Source of the DNA: an uncultured Alphaproteobacteria bacterium
Lineage (GTDB): Bacteria; Pseudomonadota; Alphaproteobacteria; Micavibrionales; Micavibrionaceae
DNA length: 64,000 nucleotides
Assembly: GCA_937931645.1 (NCBI GenBank)
Contig: CALHAR010000003.1
Coordinates: 62,001 to 126,000 of the forward strand
Direction: 5' to 3'
The notes beneath the pieces were generated by a model. That model did not search any database. It had not been told where the DNA came from and worked only from the letters and a program-made list of their open reading frames with translations. Positions within the stretch are counted from its first letter, which is position 1. The number at the start of each line of letters is the position of its first letter. This document shows positions 7,579 to 17,214 of this stretch, in pieces. The position numbers were made by a program, and so were the translations under genes.

Positions 7579-9549
7579 ATGAATAAGAATGATGCACCAC
7601 CTGTAGAGCCAGGAATTGTCTTTGACGACGAGGTTGAGTTTGTAGCGGAGGTTGAAAAACCTGCTGTTAAAAAGACTAAGGTTGAATCTAAGGTTAGCCC
7701 TAAGCCTAAGCTTTCTGAGAAGCCTTCGGACACAGAAGATGCGGAGATTGAGTTTGTCGTTGATAGTGAGTTTATGCCTGAGAGCTCTACGGATAAAACT
7801 GATCCCGTTGCTGAAGGAGCTGCTGTAGTTCCTGTTGTTGGCTCAGATGCTAGCGCTGGTGGTGAAGCGGTTGGTGGGCGTTTGGGTGATAAGTTAATCG
7901 CCAAGGAATTAATAACGCCAGATCAGTTAAATGTGGCGTTACAGGAAAAGAAAGTATCCAGTAAAATGCTGGGAGAGATCCTGGTTGATTTAGGTTTTAT
8001 TGATGCCGATGTTTTAAGTGTTTTCCTTGCTGATGTGGCCGGGTTTGGTGTTTTTGACCCTAAGAACACAATCATTGATTCAGAGGCGTTGTCCCTGATA
8101 GAAAAAGACGTTGCGCATAAACATTCTATGTTGCCGTATTCGTTGAGTGAAGGTTTTCTTCACGTTGCTATGGCCGATCCATACGATGTTTTGGCTTTAG
8201 ATACGTTGAAGAGGTATGTTCCTAAAAACGTTAAAGTTAAACCCTCTATCGCAACGAGCAGAACTCTAGATGAGGCTATTGATGCGGCGTATGGGTACGC
8301 AGGGACTGTTGCGGCCATTCTTAAGGAGTTGGAAAGTCAAAGCGCAGAGGAGCTTGACGAGGTCGCAGGTCTTTCCGAAGACGAGGCGTATAGTCACCCT
8401 TTGGTTCGTCTTGTGAACTCCCTTATTTTTGACGCTGTAAAAGACGGCGTTTCTGATTTGCATTTTGAGCCAGAAGAAAACTTTGTTCGTCTTCGTTGCC
8501 GTAAAGATGGTGTCATGGCGACAACGCAAATTTTACACAAAAAGCATTGGAACGGAATTTCGCAAAGATTGAAGATTATGGCGTCTTTGAATATTGCCGA
8601 TAAGCTTGCGCCGCAAGATGGCCGTATACAGATGAATATTAAGGGGCATGAAGTTGATTTCCGTGTTTCTTCTTTGCCGACTGTACATGGTGAAAACATT
8701 GTTATGCGGGTACTGGATAAACAATCCAGTATTATGCCGCTTGCAAAGCTAGGCTTTAGTGAAGGTAATTTAAAGCGTATTAAAAAAGCGCAAAAGCGCC
8801 CTGAAGGAATTATTATTGTAACTGGCCCGACAGGGAGTGGTAAGACAACCTCGCTTTACTCAATGCTCAATGAAATTAATACGGTGGATGTAAATATCCA
8901 AACATTGGAGGATCCCGTTGAGTATTCCCTTCCTATGATTCGTCAAACGCATGTACGTGAAGGAGTGCTAGATTTTGCTGATGGTATTCGGGCGTTATTG
9001 CGTCAGGACCCTGATATTATTTTTATTGGTGAGATACGTGATAAGACAACGGCCGAAATGGCGTTGCAGGCGGCTATGACAGGTCACCAAGTTTATACAA
9101 CGCTCCATACAAATGATTCTTTTGGGGCGTTACCGCGTCTTTTTGACTTGGGTATGGTGCCAGGCATGATTGCAGGAAATATTATTTCTGTCTTTGCGCA
9201 ACGTTTGGCAAGAACCTTATGTGAAAACTGTAAAGAACCGTATAAACCAACGGACGAAGAAATGAAAATACTTGGTGTGACGGACGCGCCTGAAATATTT
9301 AATGCAAGGCAAGGTGGTTGTTCATCTTGTGCGGGGCAGGGATATGCGGGGCGTGTTGCTATTGCTGAGGTTCTTCTTTTTGATGAGGTGATGGATGAGA
9401 TTCTAGCGCGCGGCGGTACGAAGGCTGAATTAAAAGAGGTTGCTGTTGCTGGGGGCTTTAAGAATATGAAGGACGATGCTATGCTGAAGATTCTAGAGGG
9501 GCGCACAACCTTCGAGGCGGTCTCCAAAGCCGTTGACATCACTAAGTAG
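7579..9549 (+). CDS. type IV pilus/type II secretion assembly ATPase (GspE/PilB/MshE type)
   Basis: 656 residues. The first 100 are acidic and low complexity. Residues about 100-250 form a GspE N-terminal/MshEN domain (RLGDKLIAKELITPDQLN, then MLGEILVDLGFI). The ATPase domain follows with Walker A GPTGSGKTTS (about 416), Asp box, Walker B DPDIIFIGEIRD, a His box (TGHQVYTTLHTND) and a zinc tetracysteine (CENC...CSSC, about 547-585) typical of extension ATPases rather than PilT. It would power pilus polymerisation at the inner membrane through the GspF protein encoded next. It opens a long rightward operon. The MshEN motif is known in MshE to bind cyclic di-GMP; whether it binds here is inference. 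Confidence 0.95.
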   Translation: MNKNDAPPVEPGIVFDDEVEFVAEVEKPAVKKTKVESKVSPKPKLSEKPSDTEDAEIEFVVDSEFMPESSTDKTDPVAEGAAVVPVVGSDASAGGEAVGGRLGDKLIAKELITPDQLNVALQEKKVSSKMLGEILVDLGFIDADVLSVFLADVAGFGVFDPKNTIIDSEALSLIEKDVAHKHSMLPYSLSEGFLHVAMADPYDVLALDTLKRYVPKNVKVKPSIATSRTLDEAIDAAYGYAGTVAAILKELESQSAEELDEVAGLSEDEAYSHPLVRLVNSLIFDAVKDGVSDLHFEPEENFVRLRCRKDGVMATTQILHKKHWNGISQRLKIMASLNIADKLAPQDGRIQMNIKGHEVDFRVSSLPTVHGENIVMRVLDKQSSIMPLAKLGFSEGNLKRIKKAQKRPEGIIIVTGPTGSGKTTSLYSMLNEINTVDVNIQTLEDPVEYSLPMIRQTHVREGVLDFADGIRALLRQDPDIIFIGEIRDKTTAEMALQAAMTGHQVYTTLHTNDSFGALPRLFDLGMVPGMIAGNIISVFAQRLARTLCENCKEPYKPTDEEMKILGVTDAPEIFNARQGGCSSCAGQGYAGRVAIAEVLLFDEVMDEILARGGTKAELKEVAVAGGFKNMKDDAMLKILEGRTTFEAVSKAVDITK

Positions 9550-9581
9550 TACTTATCGCAGGAAAGTTAGAGGGCTGTAAG

Positions 9582-10790
9582 TTGGAAAAATATAAATATA
9601 GAGCAATAAACGAAACAGGGCGGCCTATTCGTGGCGTTCTGACTGCGGCGAATGAAACTGATTTGTTTAATCAGTTGCAGAAATCTAACCTAGAGTTGAT
9701 AGATTGCTCTCTCGTTAAGTCAAAAGCTGGTGGTTTTTCGTTTCGTAAAAAGGTCAGTATTCGTGAGTTAATACAATTCTTTATGAATTTACAGCAGATG
9801 CAGGGCGCTGGTATTCCGTTGCTTGATGCGCTTGCCGATTTACGAGATACAGCCGACAAGGATGCGTTTCGTGATGTTTTGTCTGAGCTGTATCGTGATG
9901 TTTCTGAGGGGAGTTCTTTGTCAGAGTCGATGTCAAATCACCCGCGTGTTTTTGGTAATTTAGAAGTTTCGCTTGTTGCCTCTAGTGAGGAGAGCGGGGA
10001 TTTGCAAGAATCTTGTCGTCAGCTGGTTTCATATTTAAAGTGGGTTGATGCCATGCAATCACGCGTTAGGAAGGCTACACGCTATCCGATGGTTTTGTGT
10101 GTGGTTGTTCTGTTAACCGTTACTATTATGATGGGGTTTGTTGTTCCGCAAATTGTGGACTTTATTCGTAACCTTGATCAGGAGCTTCCTTTTTCAACGA
10201 CGTCTCTTATTGCGACGTCAGATTTTTTTGCAACCTATTGGCTGTGGGTGCTTATTATTCCTACTATATTGGTTATTGCTATCGTTTTCTTTTCGAGGAC
10301 GTCAGACGCGTTTGCTTATAAGGTTGATGCCCTTATTTTAAGAATTCCTATCATGGGTGAGTTGGTGCGTAAGATTAATATTGCGCGTTTTTCACAAACT
10401 TTCGGTGCGCTGTTTGCTGGAGGTATTGAGGTTTTAAAAGCGTTAGATGCTGCGACAAATACAGTCGGTAATAGGGTTTTGAAAGAGGGGTTAGAGAATG
10501 TTCAGCAATATGTTAAGTCTGGGGATTCTTTATCTGAAGCTTTAAATAAAAGTGGTGAATTTCCTTCTATGGTTGTTAGAATGGTTAGAGTTGGTGAGGA
10601 GTCGGGTGGTCTTACAAACGTTCTGAGTCAGGTATCGGAGTTTTACACGAATGATGTTGATGAGGAGGTTCAAAAAGTAATTACGATGATTGAGCCTTCA
10701 CTTACAGCTATTCTTGGTGGTATGATATTGTGGATTGCGGTTGGAGTCTTCGGCCCGATCTATTCGAGTTTTGAAAATATTGATTTTTAA
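9582..10790 (+). CDS. pilus/type II secretion inner-membrane platform protein (GspF/PilC type)
   Basis: 402 residues starting with TTG, AGGG upstream. It has the family's two-fold repeat: each half carries a cytoplasmic helical bundle with F...L..L...G.P...AL (FMNLQQMQGAGIPLLDAL; FSQTFGALFAGGIEVLKAL). Membrane helices lie near 165-190, 215-235 and 370-395. The ending is GPIYSSFENID. Normal length for the family. It anchors the assembly ATPase and is encoded 32 bases after it. Confidence 0.95.
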   Translation: MEKYKYRAINETGRPIRGVLTAANETDLFNQLQKSNLELIDCSLVKSKAGGFSFRKKVSIRELIQFFMNLQQMQGAGIPLLDALADLRDTADKDAFRDVLSELYRDVSEGSSLSESMSNHPRVFGNLEVSLVASSEESGDLQESCRQLVSYLKWVDAMQSRVRKATRYPMVLCVVVLLTVTIMMGFVVPQIVDFIRNLDQELPFSTTSLIATSDFFATYWLWVLIIPTILVIAIVFFSRTSDAFAYKVDALILRIPIMGELVRKINIARFSQTFGALFAGGIEVLKALDAATNTVGNRVLKEGLENVQQYVKSGDSLSEALNKSGEFPSMVVRMVRVGEESGGLTNVLSQVSEFYTNDVDEEVQKVITMIEPSLTAILGGMILWIAVGVFGPIYSSFENIDF

Positions 10791-10815
10791 TTTAATTTAA
10801 AGGCAACTTTAGCAA

Positions 10816-12417
10816 GTGACGTTTTTCTCTTCTACACGCTGTGTCCTGATCCTTGGTGATGAGGGGTTGCAGATTTTTAATGTAAGTCGTTTAAGCGCAA
10901 AATTTGTTGATTTTGTGCCGTGGGATACAGTTGACTTTGAAGTCAGTGTTGCGGATATGATTGTTCGCAAATGTAAGCGTAAACCTATCGTTATCTTAAA
11001 TGATATGGTCGAGCAACATTACCGCAAAGAACGCCTGCCAAAAGTTGGCGTGATGGACCGTGCGAATGTTTTAAAGAGGCGGTTGGGTATTGCGTTCCCT
11101 AATTATAAAGTGCGTGCGGCGCTTAAGTTAGATGATAAGACTTCAAATATACCGAAAGAAGGTAAGGGGGCGGCGTATTTATTTGCGGCGATTCCCGCGA
11201 CGGAAGCTTTTTCTAAAACAATGGAAGCTGTTCGGCAATCTTGCGCTACGGTTGTAGGGTTTTACTTATTGCCGATTGAAGCGTCTCTTATGGTTAAGGC
11301 TTTATCTAATAAAGTTTCTAAGGGAGCTAGGAAAGCTGTTTGGACTATTTTCATGGGGCAGCACCAAAGTGGTGGCGTAAGGCAAGTTGTGACGCGTGAT
11401 GGTGAGCTTGCGTTAACGCGTATGACGCCAATAGTTGATACGGATATAGAGCCTGCGCTATGGGCCAAAGAAGTTTCTGGTGAATTGAGTGCGACTATGA
11501 GCTATTTGTCGCGCTTTGGTTATAGTGAAGGTGATGGTTTAAATGTTATTATTATCGGTAATGAGGGTGCGGAAACTCACCTTACTGATGCGGTTGATAT
11601 TAACTGTAACTTACAAGTTTTAACATCGCAGCAGGCCGGTAAGTTGTTAGGTGTGAATGTTGGTGGGCATAATGATTCCCGCTATGCTGACCCGCTTCAT
11701 GCGGCGTATCTTGGGCGTAAATCAAAGTTTCGCTTGCCTATGCAGGCGGTTGTTCTTGATAGCATGATTAAACCGCGACGGGCAGCGTCATTTGTTGCTG
11801 TTCTTTTATTCGCGGCGTGTTGTTATCTTGGGTATAATATTTTTTCTAATTGGTCTAAATCTCTTGAAGTAAAAGAAGAGTTGCGTGTGGTGAATGAGCG
11901 CAAAAAATCTATTGGTCAGGAGTATGAGCTTGAGCTGGCTAAGAAAAAAGAAATTGGGTTTGATTTTGTACTCGTCAGTAATTCCGTTAGTGTTTTTAAC
12001 GAGATTGATAAAGCTAAAATAAAGCCATTAGGTCTTCTTAAGGGTATTGGTCAATCTTTAGGGGCAGATCTAAGTCTTGATAAAGTTGTTTTGAATGCTG
12101 TGGAGCTGGAAAAACCACCTTCGAATCAGTATGGGGGTTATCAAGAAGAGGTAGAGGCTGATCCTGTGATTATGGAGGCGGTTATGACTCTTTCTTTTGA
12201 TAGTAGTGTTGACCCTGATCTTGGGGTTAGGAAGACAAATAACCTAAGAGAGCGATTACAGGATAACTTACCGTCTTATGATGTTTCGATTATTAAGCAG
12301 GTTGCTGACTTAAGTTATACAGGGAATTTTGTAGGAGATTCTGGAGGTGGAGCGGGTAACGATACTACGCCAGAAGATTATGAAGCCGAAATTGTTGTGA
12401 GGGGACCCGTCCGATGA
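10816..12417 (+). CDS. PilM-PilN/GspL-like pilus alignment protein
   Basis: 533 residues from GTG. The first 310 form an actin-like PilM/GspL cytoplasmic domain that would contact the assembly ATPase. One membrane helix follows (about 320-340, FVAVLLFAACCYLGYNIF), then a periplasmic coiled coil and a ferredoxin-like domain as in PilN. PilM and PilN are normally separate genes in type IVa systems; here they are one chain, as in GspL or MshI-type proteins. Its stop overlaps the next start by four bases (ATGA), so translation is coupled. Confidence 0.82.
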   Translation: MTFFSSTRCVLILGDEGLQIFNVSRLSAKFVDFVPWDTVDFEVSVADMIVRKCKRKPIVILNDMVEQHYRKERLPKVGVMDRANVLKRRLGIAFPNYKVRAALKLDDKTSNIPKEGKGAAYLFAAIPATEAFSKTMEAVRQSCATVVGFYLLPIEASLMVKALSNKVSKGARKAVWTIFMGQHQSGGVRQVVTRDGELALTRMTPIVDTDIEPALWAKEVSGELSATMSYLSRFGYSEGDGLNVIIIGNEGAETHLTDAVDINCNLQVLTSQQAGKLLGVNVGGHNDSRYADPLHAAYLGRKSKFRLPMQAVVLDSMIKPRRAASFVAVLLFAACCYLGYNIFSNWSKSLEVKEELRVVNERKKSIGQEYELELAKKKEIGFDFVLVSNSVSVFNEIDKAKIKPLGLLKGIGQSLGADLSLDKVVLNAVELEKPPSNQYGGYQEEVEADPVIMEAVMTLSFDSSVDPDLGVRKTNNLRERLQDNLPSYDVSIIKQVADLSYTGNFVGDSGGGAGNDTTPEDYEAEIVVRGPVR

Positions 12418-13073
12418 TGAAAGCTATAGGCTTAAAAAAAGTAATTTTAGTTTTATCTTTAGCTGCATTGGCAGTTTTGATGTTTCTATATAGTCAGCAG
12501 ATACTTGGGCCGAATTTGAAAAAGCAGCAACGGTTGCTTTCTTCGGGTAAGGGTGAAATATCAACGATGACAAATAATCTGAATCAGTTGACGGATAGTC
12601 TTCAAAGGTTTGAGAAAGAAAAAGAAGATTTTGCACAGGTTAGAAACCTCGGGTTTTTTGACCAACAGAACCGTGTTGAGGCGCGGCGACTTATTACAGC
12701 GATACAGCGTGAAAGTGGTTTGAGAATTAGTAATTATACAATTAAGTCCGCGGCGAGTATCCCTAGTGAAAAGAGTAGGGAGGCGGGATATAAGATCTTA
12801 AATACGGATATAGATTTTAAGTTGGAGGCCATTGAGGATGCGGATATTTATAAGTTTATCTATATGTTGAATTATGGCTTCCCTGGGCAGATTCTTATTA
12901 AAGACCTTTCAATATCAAAAGAGATGAATATAACGCAGCCCCTTTTAAGAAAAATTGGTGTTGGGGATTCTGTGCCTATTGTTGAGGCCACTTTAAATGT
13001 TTCTTGGCAAACAATGGTTCCTGATGAAACGATTGCTGTTTCTGATTCAACGGGGCAAGGGGGGCTAAGATGA
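12414..13073 (+). CDS. PilO/GspM/MshJ-like pilus alignment protein
   Basis: 219 residues. An N-terminal membrane helix (about 8-28) is followed by a coiled coil (TMTNNLNQLTDSLQRFEKEK) and a periplasmic alpha/beta domain. This is the architecture of PilO, GspM and MshJ. The sequence itself is weakly conserved; position between the PilMN-like and MshK/PilP-like genes carries much of the call. It overlaps both neighbours by four bases. Confidence 0.72.
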   Translation: MMKAIGLKKVILVLSLAALAVLMFLYSQQILGPNLKKQQRLLSSGKGEISTMTNNLNQLTDSLQRFEKEKEDFAQVRNLGFFDQQNRVEARRLITAIQRESGLRISNYTIKSAASIPSEKSREAGYKILNTDIDFKLEAIEDADIYKFIYMLNYGFPGQILIKDLSISKEMNITQPLLRKIGVGDSVPIVEATLNVSWQTMVPDETIAVSDSTGQGGLR

Positions 13074-13675
13074 TAAGATTATCTTTAGGCGTTCTGGTTG
13101 TTTTGTCTAGTTTGGTGTTTGGTGTAGCCCACGCGCAATCAGCGGACCCTTCTGTGCCTGCCGCCGTTGTTGCTACGCCTGTGGCGACAAACTTTAATTC
13201 CCCTATTGATTCAAACAGCGAAGAAGGCCTTACGTCGGTTGTTGAGCGCGTGAATTTAATTAAACCTGATGTTGATTTAAATCAGATACCCTCATTATTT
13301 TTCACCCCATCGGAGCAAAGCCTTGTGGCGGAAGCGCGCTTAGGTTTAACGGCAAGAGCACCAACGGGGACTGAGTTAAGGCAGGCGGAGGCAGGAAATG
13401 TCCCTATAGGGCCACGAGAACTTGCTCTGGGTGGTATCGTTTATTTGTCCTCGAATGATTGGACGATTTGGCTGAATGGTGAAAAAATCACGCGTAATAG
13501 ATTACCAAGTCAAATATATGATATTGATGTGAAGAAAAACTATGTAAGGCTTAAGTGGTTTGATGCTTATACAAACCAAATTTTTCCAGTTAAGTTAAGA
13601 GCGCATCAACGGTTTAATATTGATACGCGTATTTTCTTGCCGGGTGAGGCGAGTGTGGGCGCTCTTGGTCAATAG
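13070..13675 (+). CDS. periplasmic PilP/MshK-like protein
   Basis: 201 residues with a signal peptide (MIRLSLGVLVVLSSLVFGVAHAQ). The C-terminal region (about 115-185) reads LALGGIVYLSSNDWTIWLNG with later strands VRLKW. This resembles the homology-region fold of GspC, PilP and MshK, which links the inner-membrane platform to the secretin. A proline- and threonine-rich linker precedes it. Membership is inferred from order and strand pattern. Confidence 0.6.
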   Translation: MIRLSLGVLVVLSSLVFGVAHAQSADPSVPAAVVATPVATNFNSPIDSNSEEGLTSVVERVNLIKPDVDLNQIPSLFFTPSEQSLVAEARLGLTARAPTGTELRQAEAGNVPIGPRELALGGIVYLSSNDWTIWLNGEKITRNRLPSQIYDIDVKKNYVRLKWFDAYTNQIFPVKLRAHQRFNIDTRIFLPGEASVGALGQ

Positions 13676-13677
13676 CA

Positions 13678-14391
13678 ATGTCAAAAACGGTTCTTAAAAT
13701 AAATAGTCTTAACGCAGGTTACGACAAGCTTGCTGTTGTGAAAGAGGCGTCTTTTGAGATTAAGCAAGGTGAGATATTTGGCCTTGTTGGGTTAAACGGT
13801 GCGGGGAAAACAACCCTGATTAAAACCATATTGGGGTTAAGAGAAAAGTTTTCTGGTGATATTGATATTGGTGGTAAAGAGCATCTTTCTTATCTTCCTG
13901 AAAGATTTGATCCTCCTTGGTTCTTATCTGGTTTTGATTTTATAAAATTTTCCCTGAGCCTTTATCAAAAAACAATTACAAAAGAGGGGGCGGCAGAGGC
14001 AGCAAAGCGGGTTTCTCTTAATCCTGATTTTTTAAAAAAGCGGGTGGATACTTACTCAAAAGGAATGCGTCAAAAGTTAGGTCTTTTAGCAACTTTTATG
14101 ACGGGGGCGGCGGTTTTAGTTTTAGATGAGCCAATGAGCGGTTTGGATCCTAAAGCAAGGCAAGAGGTAAAGCAGATTATTTATGAAACCAAAGCCGAGG
14201 GAAGGTCAGTTTTTATGAGTTCCCATATTCTGGTGGACGTTGCTGAATTATGCGATCGTGTTGCTGTTTTTCACGACAGTTCAATCATTTTCACGGGTAC
14301 ACCAGAGGACTTAAGGAAACAAGGGGGGAATGATGATGTGGAAAAAGCATTTTTGACTCTTTTGGAAAAGCAAACCCCAAATGTTTCTTGA
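13678..14391 (+). CDS. ABC transporter ATP-binding protein
   Basis: 237 residues with Walker A GLNGAGKTT (about 40), a signature-like SKGMRQKLGL, Walker B VLVLDEP and an H-loop (SSHI). It belongs to the single-domain ATPases that pair with ABC-2-type permeases. The likely partner is the permease at 20322-21086, 6 kb downstream in the same strand run. The substrate is unknown. It follows the MshK/PilP-like gene after two bases, so it is almost certainly cotranscribed with the pilus genes. Confidence 0.93.
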   Translation: MSKTVLKINSLNAGYDKLAVVKEASFEIKQGEIFGLVGLNGAGKTTLIKTILGLREKFSGDIDIGGKEHLSYLPERFDPPWFLSGFDFIKFSLSLYQKTITKEGAAEAAKRVSLNPDFLKKRVDTYSKGMRQKLGLLATFMTGAAVLVLDEPMSGLDPKARQEVKQIIYETKAEGRSVFMSSHILVDVAELCDRVAVFHDSSIIFTGTPEDLRKQGGNDDVEKAFLTLLEKQTPNVS

Positions 14392-14494
14392 GATAGCGTG
14401 ATTTCATAATTTCCTTTTTTTCCTTTTTTTGTTACAATGTTTTGTAGAGTTTCATTTTTCTTTTCGGCCGTTTATTCAAAGGTATTTCTTAATC

Positions 14495-15448
14495 ATGTTT
14501 TTAAACAATAAAAGTCTTCTTAAAGTGAGTGCATTGGCTCTTCTATGTGCCCCGTTATATCCTGGGTTAGGTGTAGCACAAGAAGGGGTGGATGGCTTAC
14601 CGCCGCAACCAGCGCCCGTACAGGTAAGTTTACCAGAGGAGGTGCCGACTGCGCCTTTAGATGTTGTGCAGCCTGAACCTGTTGTGGAGCAAACGGCTAT
14701 TATTGAAGAAGTTCAGAGTAAGCCAGTCCCTGTTCCTCATTCGGGAACTTATTATGATTCGGCTTCTATTGGGCCAAGTGAGCTGGGGGCGTCTGCAGGC
14801 CCACGTAAAGTTGACCCGAGATATGAGCCAGGCTCAAGATTTGTTGTTGTTAAAAAGAATGCATCAGCGTCAAGCCGTCAGGCGACTATTGTCGCGGCGC
14901 AACGTGCTTTGAAGTTACAGCGTTATTCTTCGGCGTTAGAGCTGTATGAAAATCTTTACAAAAAAAATCGAAAAGATAAACAGGTCTTGATGGGGTTAGC
15001 GGTATCACAGCAATATAATGGATTTAATGAGTCGGCGATTGCGACATATGAAGAGTTATTAAAGATTGATCCTCGTAACTCAGGAGCGATGGTTAATCTA
15101 ATGGGGTTATTGGATAAACGTCAACCAGAGGTCGCGTATCGTAAGCTTCAAGAACTATGGAGTAAAAATGGGCGTAACCCCGCTGTTGCGGCTCAGTTAG
15201 GGTTGGTAAGTGCCAGAGTAGGCAACTTTGAAGATGCGGCGCGTTATTTGGGCGTTGCGACGTCATTAGAGCCTGATAATGCGTTGAATTATTATAACTT
15301 GGCGATTGTTATGGATCAGGCAAAGTCACACGATGTTGCTATTGAGTATTATCAAAAAGCTTTAGAAGTTGATGTTGCGTATGGTGGCGGCAAGTCAATT
15401 CCGCGTGAGCAGGTTTATGATCGTTTAGCCGAGCTTCGCCGCTTGTAA
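14495..15448 (+). CDS. secreted TPR-repeat protein of the pilus locus (PilF/MshN-like position)
   Basis: 317 residues from the ATG at 14495, chosen because a signal peptide follows (LLKVSALALLCAPLYPGLGVAQ); an in-frame start at 14429 would add 22 residues in front. After a Pro/Val/Glu-rich linker (about 25-80), residues 130-310 contain at least four tetratricopeptide repeats (AQRALKLQRYSSALELYENL; GFNESAIATYEELLKIDP; GNFEDAARYLGVATSLEPD; HDVAIEYYQKALEVD). TPR proteins help secretin assembly in type IV pilus and MSHA systems; that role here is by analogy. Confidence 0.85.
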   Translation: MFLNNKSLLKVSALALLCAPLYPGLGVAQEGVDGLPPQPAPVQVSLPEEVPTAPLDVVQPEPVVEQTAIIEEVQSKPVPVPHSGTYYDSASIGPSELGASAGPRKVDPRYEPGSRFVVVKKNASASSRQATIVAAQRALKLQRYSSALELYENLYKKNRKDKQVLMGLAVSQQYNGFNESAIATYEELLKIDPRNSGAMVNLMGLLDKRQPEVAYRKLQELWSKNGRNPAVAAQLGLVSARVGNFEDAARYLGVATSLEPDNALNYYNLAIVMDQAKSHDVAIEYYQKALEVDVAYGGGKSIPREQVYDRLAELRRL

Positions 15449-15449
15449 G

Positions 15450-15923
15450 GTGTCATTGCTGAACGTTATTTCTGATAACTTTGTTATTGAAGTTTTTATC
15501 GTTGTTTTTTTAGGAATGATTTTGGGTAGTTTTGCTACGGCGATTGTTTATCGTACCCGAAAAAATCAATCATGGATTTGGAATAATGACAGGGATGATA
15601 AGGCGCGATCTTTTTGTCCGTCATGTGAGCATACGTTAGAGGTTAAATCATTAATCCCAATTCTTTCTTGGGCGTTTCAAAAAGGCAGGTGTCGGTATTG
15701 CAACTCTAAAATACCTGTTGAGTATATTCTGATTGAAATAGCGGTGCTATTTGTTTGTATTTTTATTTACGCGCTGCTTGATTTTACAAAGCAAGCGACG
15801 CTGTTGATGTTTGTCTCTCCTTTTTTTGTCGCTCAAGGGCTTTTGGTGTTAAGATATAATGTGTTATCGAAATTAATTTTGTTTATCATTCTTTTGGGTG
15901 GATTGTTTGTTTTGCTCTTGTGA
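15450..15923 (+). CDS. half-length prepilin peptidase (A24 N-terminal domain) lacking the catalytic part
   Basis: 157 residues from GTG, one base after the TPR gene. The N-terminal LGMILGSFATAIVYR and the zinc pair CPSC...CRYC match the A24 peptidase/methylase N-terminal domain, and three or four membrane helices follow. Full enzymes have about 250-290 residues and two catalytic aspartates. The position of the first, usually in a D.....LPD..T stretch, reads LRYNVLSKLI here. The second, in a GxGD motif, lies beyond the end of this ORF. The protein therefore seems unable to cleave prepilins. It might keep a methylation or scaffold role. A complete enzyme should exist elsewhere in the genome. 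Confidence 0.8.
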   Translation: MSLLNVISDNFVIEVFIVVFLGMILGSFATAIVYRTRKNQSWIWNNDRDDKARSFCPSCEHTLEVKSLIPILSWAFQKGRCRYCNSKIPVEYILIEIAVLFVCIFIYALLDFTKQATLLMFVSPFFVAQGLLVLRYNVLSKLILFIILLGGLFVLLL

Positions 15924-16065
15924 TTGATTTCGATATTTTAAGGTTATTGACCGTTGGGGAAGAATAGCTCAAACTGTACAGGCTATATTTACCTTTTATT
16001 GGTATTTTAAAGGTATAAAAGTAAGTCATTTGTTCCACAAGGGTGTTCCATAAGGGGGAAGAAAA

Positions 16066-17214
16066 TTGGATTTAACACAACTTCTTGCATTTGCCATGCA
16101 AAACGATGCGTCGGATATTCATTTAAGTGCAACATGCCAACCGATTATACGGGTGAGCGGGGAACTAAAACGCGTCAAAGCAGACGCGCTTTCAAGTGAA
16201 GATATTCGCGCTATGTTATATTCGGTTATGTCTGAGGAGCAGCGTGCCGTTTATGAGCGTGACTTTGAATTAGATATGGCTATTTCCTTTGGTGATAAAG
16301 CGCGTTTTCGTGTAAATGCCTTTATGACGCGCAATGGCTCAGCGGCCGTTTTTAGAACCATTCCTTCTGTTATTCCAACAATGGAAGAGTTACAGTTACC
16401 TCCTGCTATTCGTAAATTTGCCGAATTAGAAAAAGGGATTGTGATTGTTACGGGGGCGACGGGTTCTGGTAAATCAACGACGCTTGCCTCTATCATTAAC
16501 CAAATTAATGAAACTAAAGGAAAACATATTCTGACGATTGAAGACCCTGTCGAATTTTTTCATGAATCAAAGAAAAGTTTAATTAATCATCGTGAATTAG
16601 GGCGTGATACACATTCATTTAAGAATGCTTTGAAGAGCGCGTTACGTGAAGATCCTGATGTTATTCTTGTCGGGGAGATGCGGGACTATGAAACAATCTC
16701 TCTTGCCCTGACGGCAGCGGAAACGGGTCATTTGGTTTTTGCAACCTTGCATGCCAACACAGCGGCAAAAACAGTTGATCGTATTATTGATGTGTTCCCA
16801 ACGGGGGATAAGGAAATGGTACGAGCGATGCTTTCAAATTCATTAGAAGGTGTGATCGCGCAAACGCTGTTGAAGAAGGCAGATGATAGTGGTCGTGTTG
16901 GTGCTTTTGAAGTCTTGGTCGGGACGAACGCTGTACGAAACTTAATTAGAGAAAACCAAGTGCCACAAATTTACTCTATGATGCAAACAGGGTCGCGTTA
17001 CGGCATGGTGACAATGGAAGAATCTGTCAATAATTTACTAGAGCAGGGCGTGATTTCAGCATCTGCGGCGCGTACAGTGCTGGCTAAGGCAAGTGATGAA
17101 GGGATAGGCGGCGGAGACGAAGAAGAGGCCGAGACTGAAACAATGAAAGAAAAAGTGGTTGCTAAGACTTCGAAGGAAGAGAGCGCACCAGATGATGGGA
17201 GTTATTCATTTTGA
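16066..17214 (+). CDS. PilT-type pilus retraction ATPase (first of two)
   Basis: 382 residues from TTG, preceded by AAGGGGGAAG. Motifs of the PilT family are present: N-terminal ASDIHLSATCQPIIR, Walker A GATGSGKST (about 131), Asp box, Walker B DPDVILVGEMRD, His box TGHLVFATLHANTAAKT and RIIDVFP. There is no zinc tetracysteine. It would drive pilus retraction. The last 40 residues are an acidic/lysine-rich tail that PilT usually lacks. Its stop overlaps the next gene's TTG start. The region 15924-16065 in front could hold its own promoter, but I see no convincing one. Confidence 0.93.
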   Translation: MDLTQLLAFAMQNDASDIHLSATCQPIIRVSGELKRVKADALSSEDIRAMLYSVMSEEQRAVYERDFELDMAISFGDKARFRVNAFMTRNGSAAVFRTIPSVIPTMEELQLPPAIRKFAELEKGIVIVTGATGSGKSTTLASIINQINETKGKHILTIEDPVEFFHESKKSLINHRELGRDTHSFKNALKSALREDPDVILVGEMRDYETISLALTAAETGHLVFATLHANTAAKTVDRIIDVFPTGDKEMVRAMLSNSLEGVIAQTLLKKADDSGRVGAFEVLVGTNAVRNLIRENQVPQIYSMMQTGSRYGMVTMEESVNNLLEQGVISASAARTVLAKASDEGIGGGDEEEAETETMKEKVVAKTSKEESAPDDGSYSF

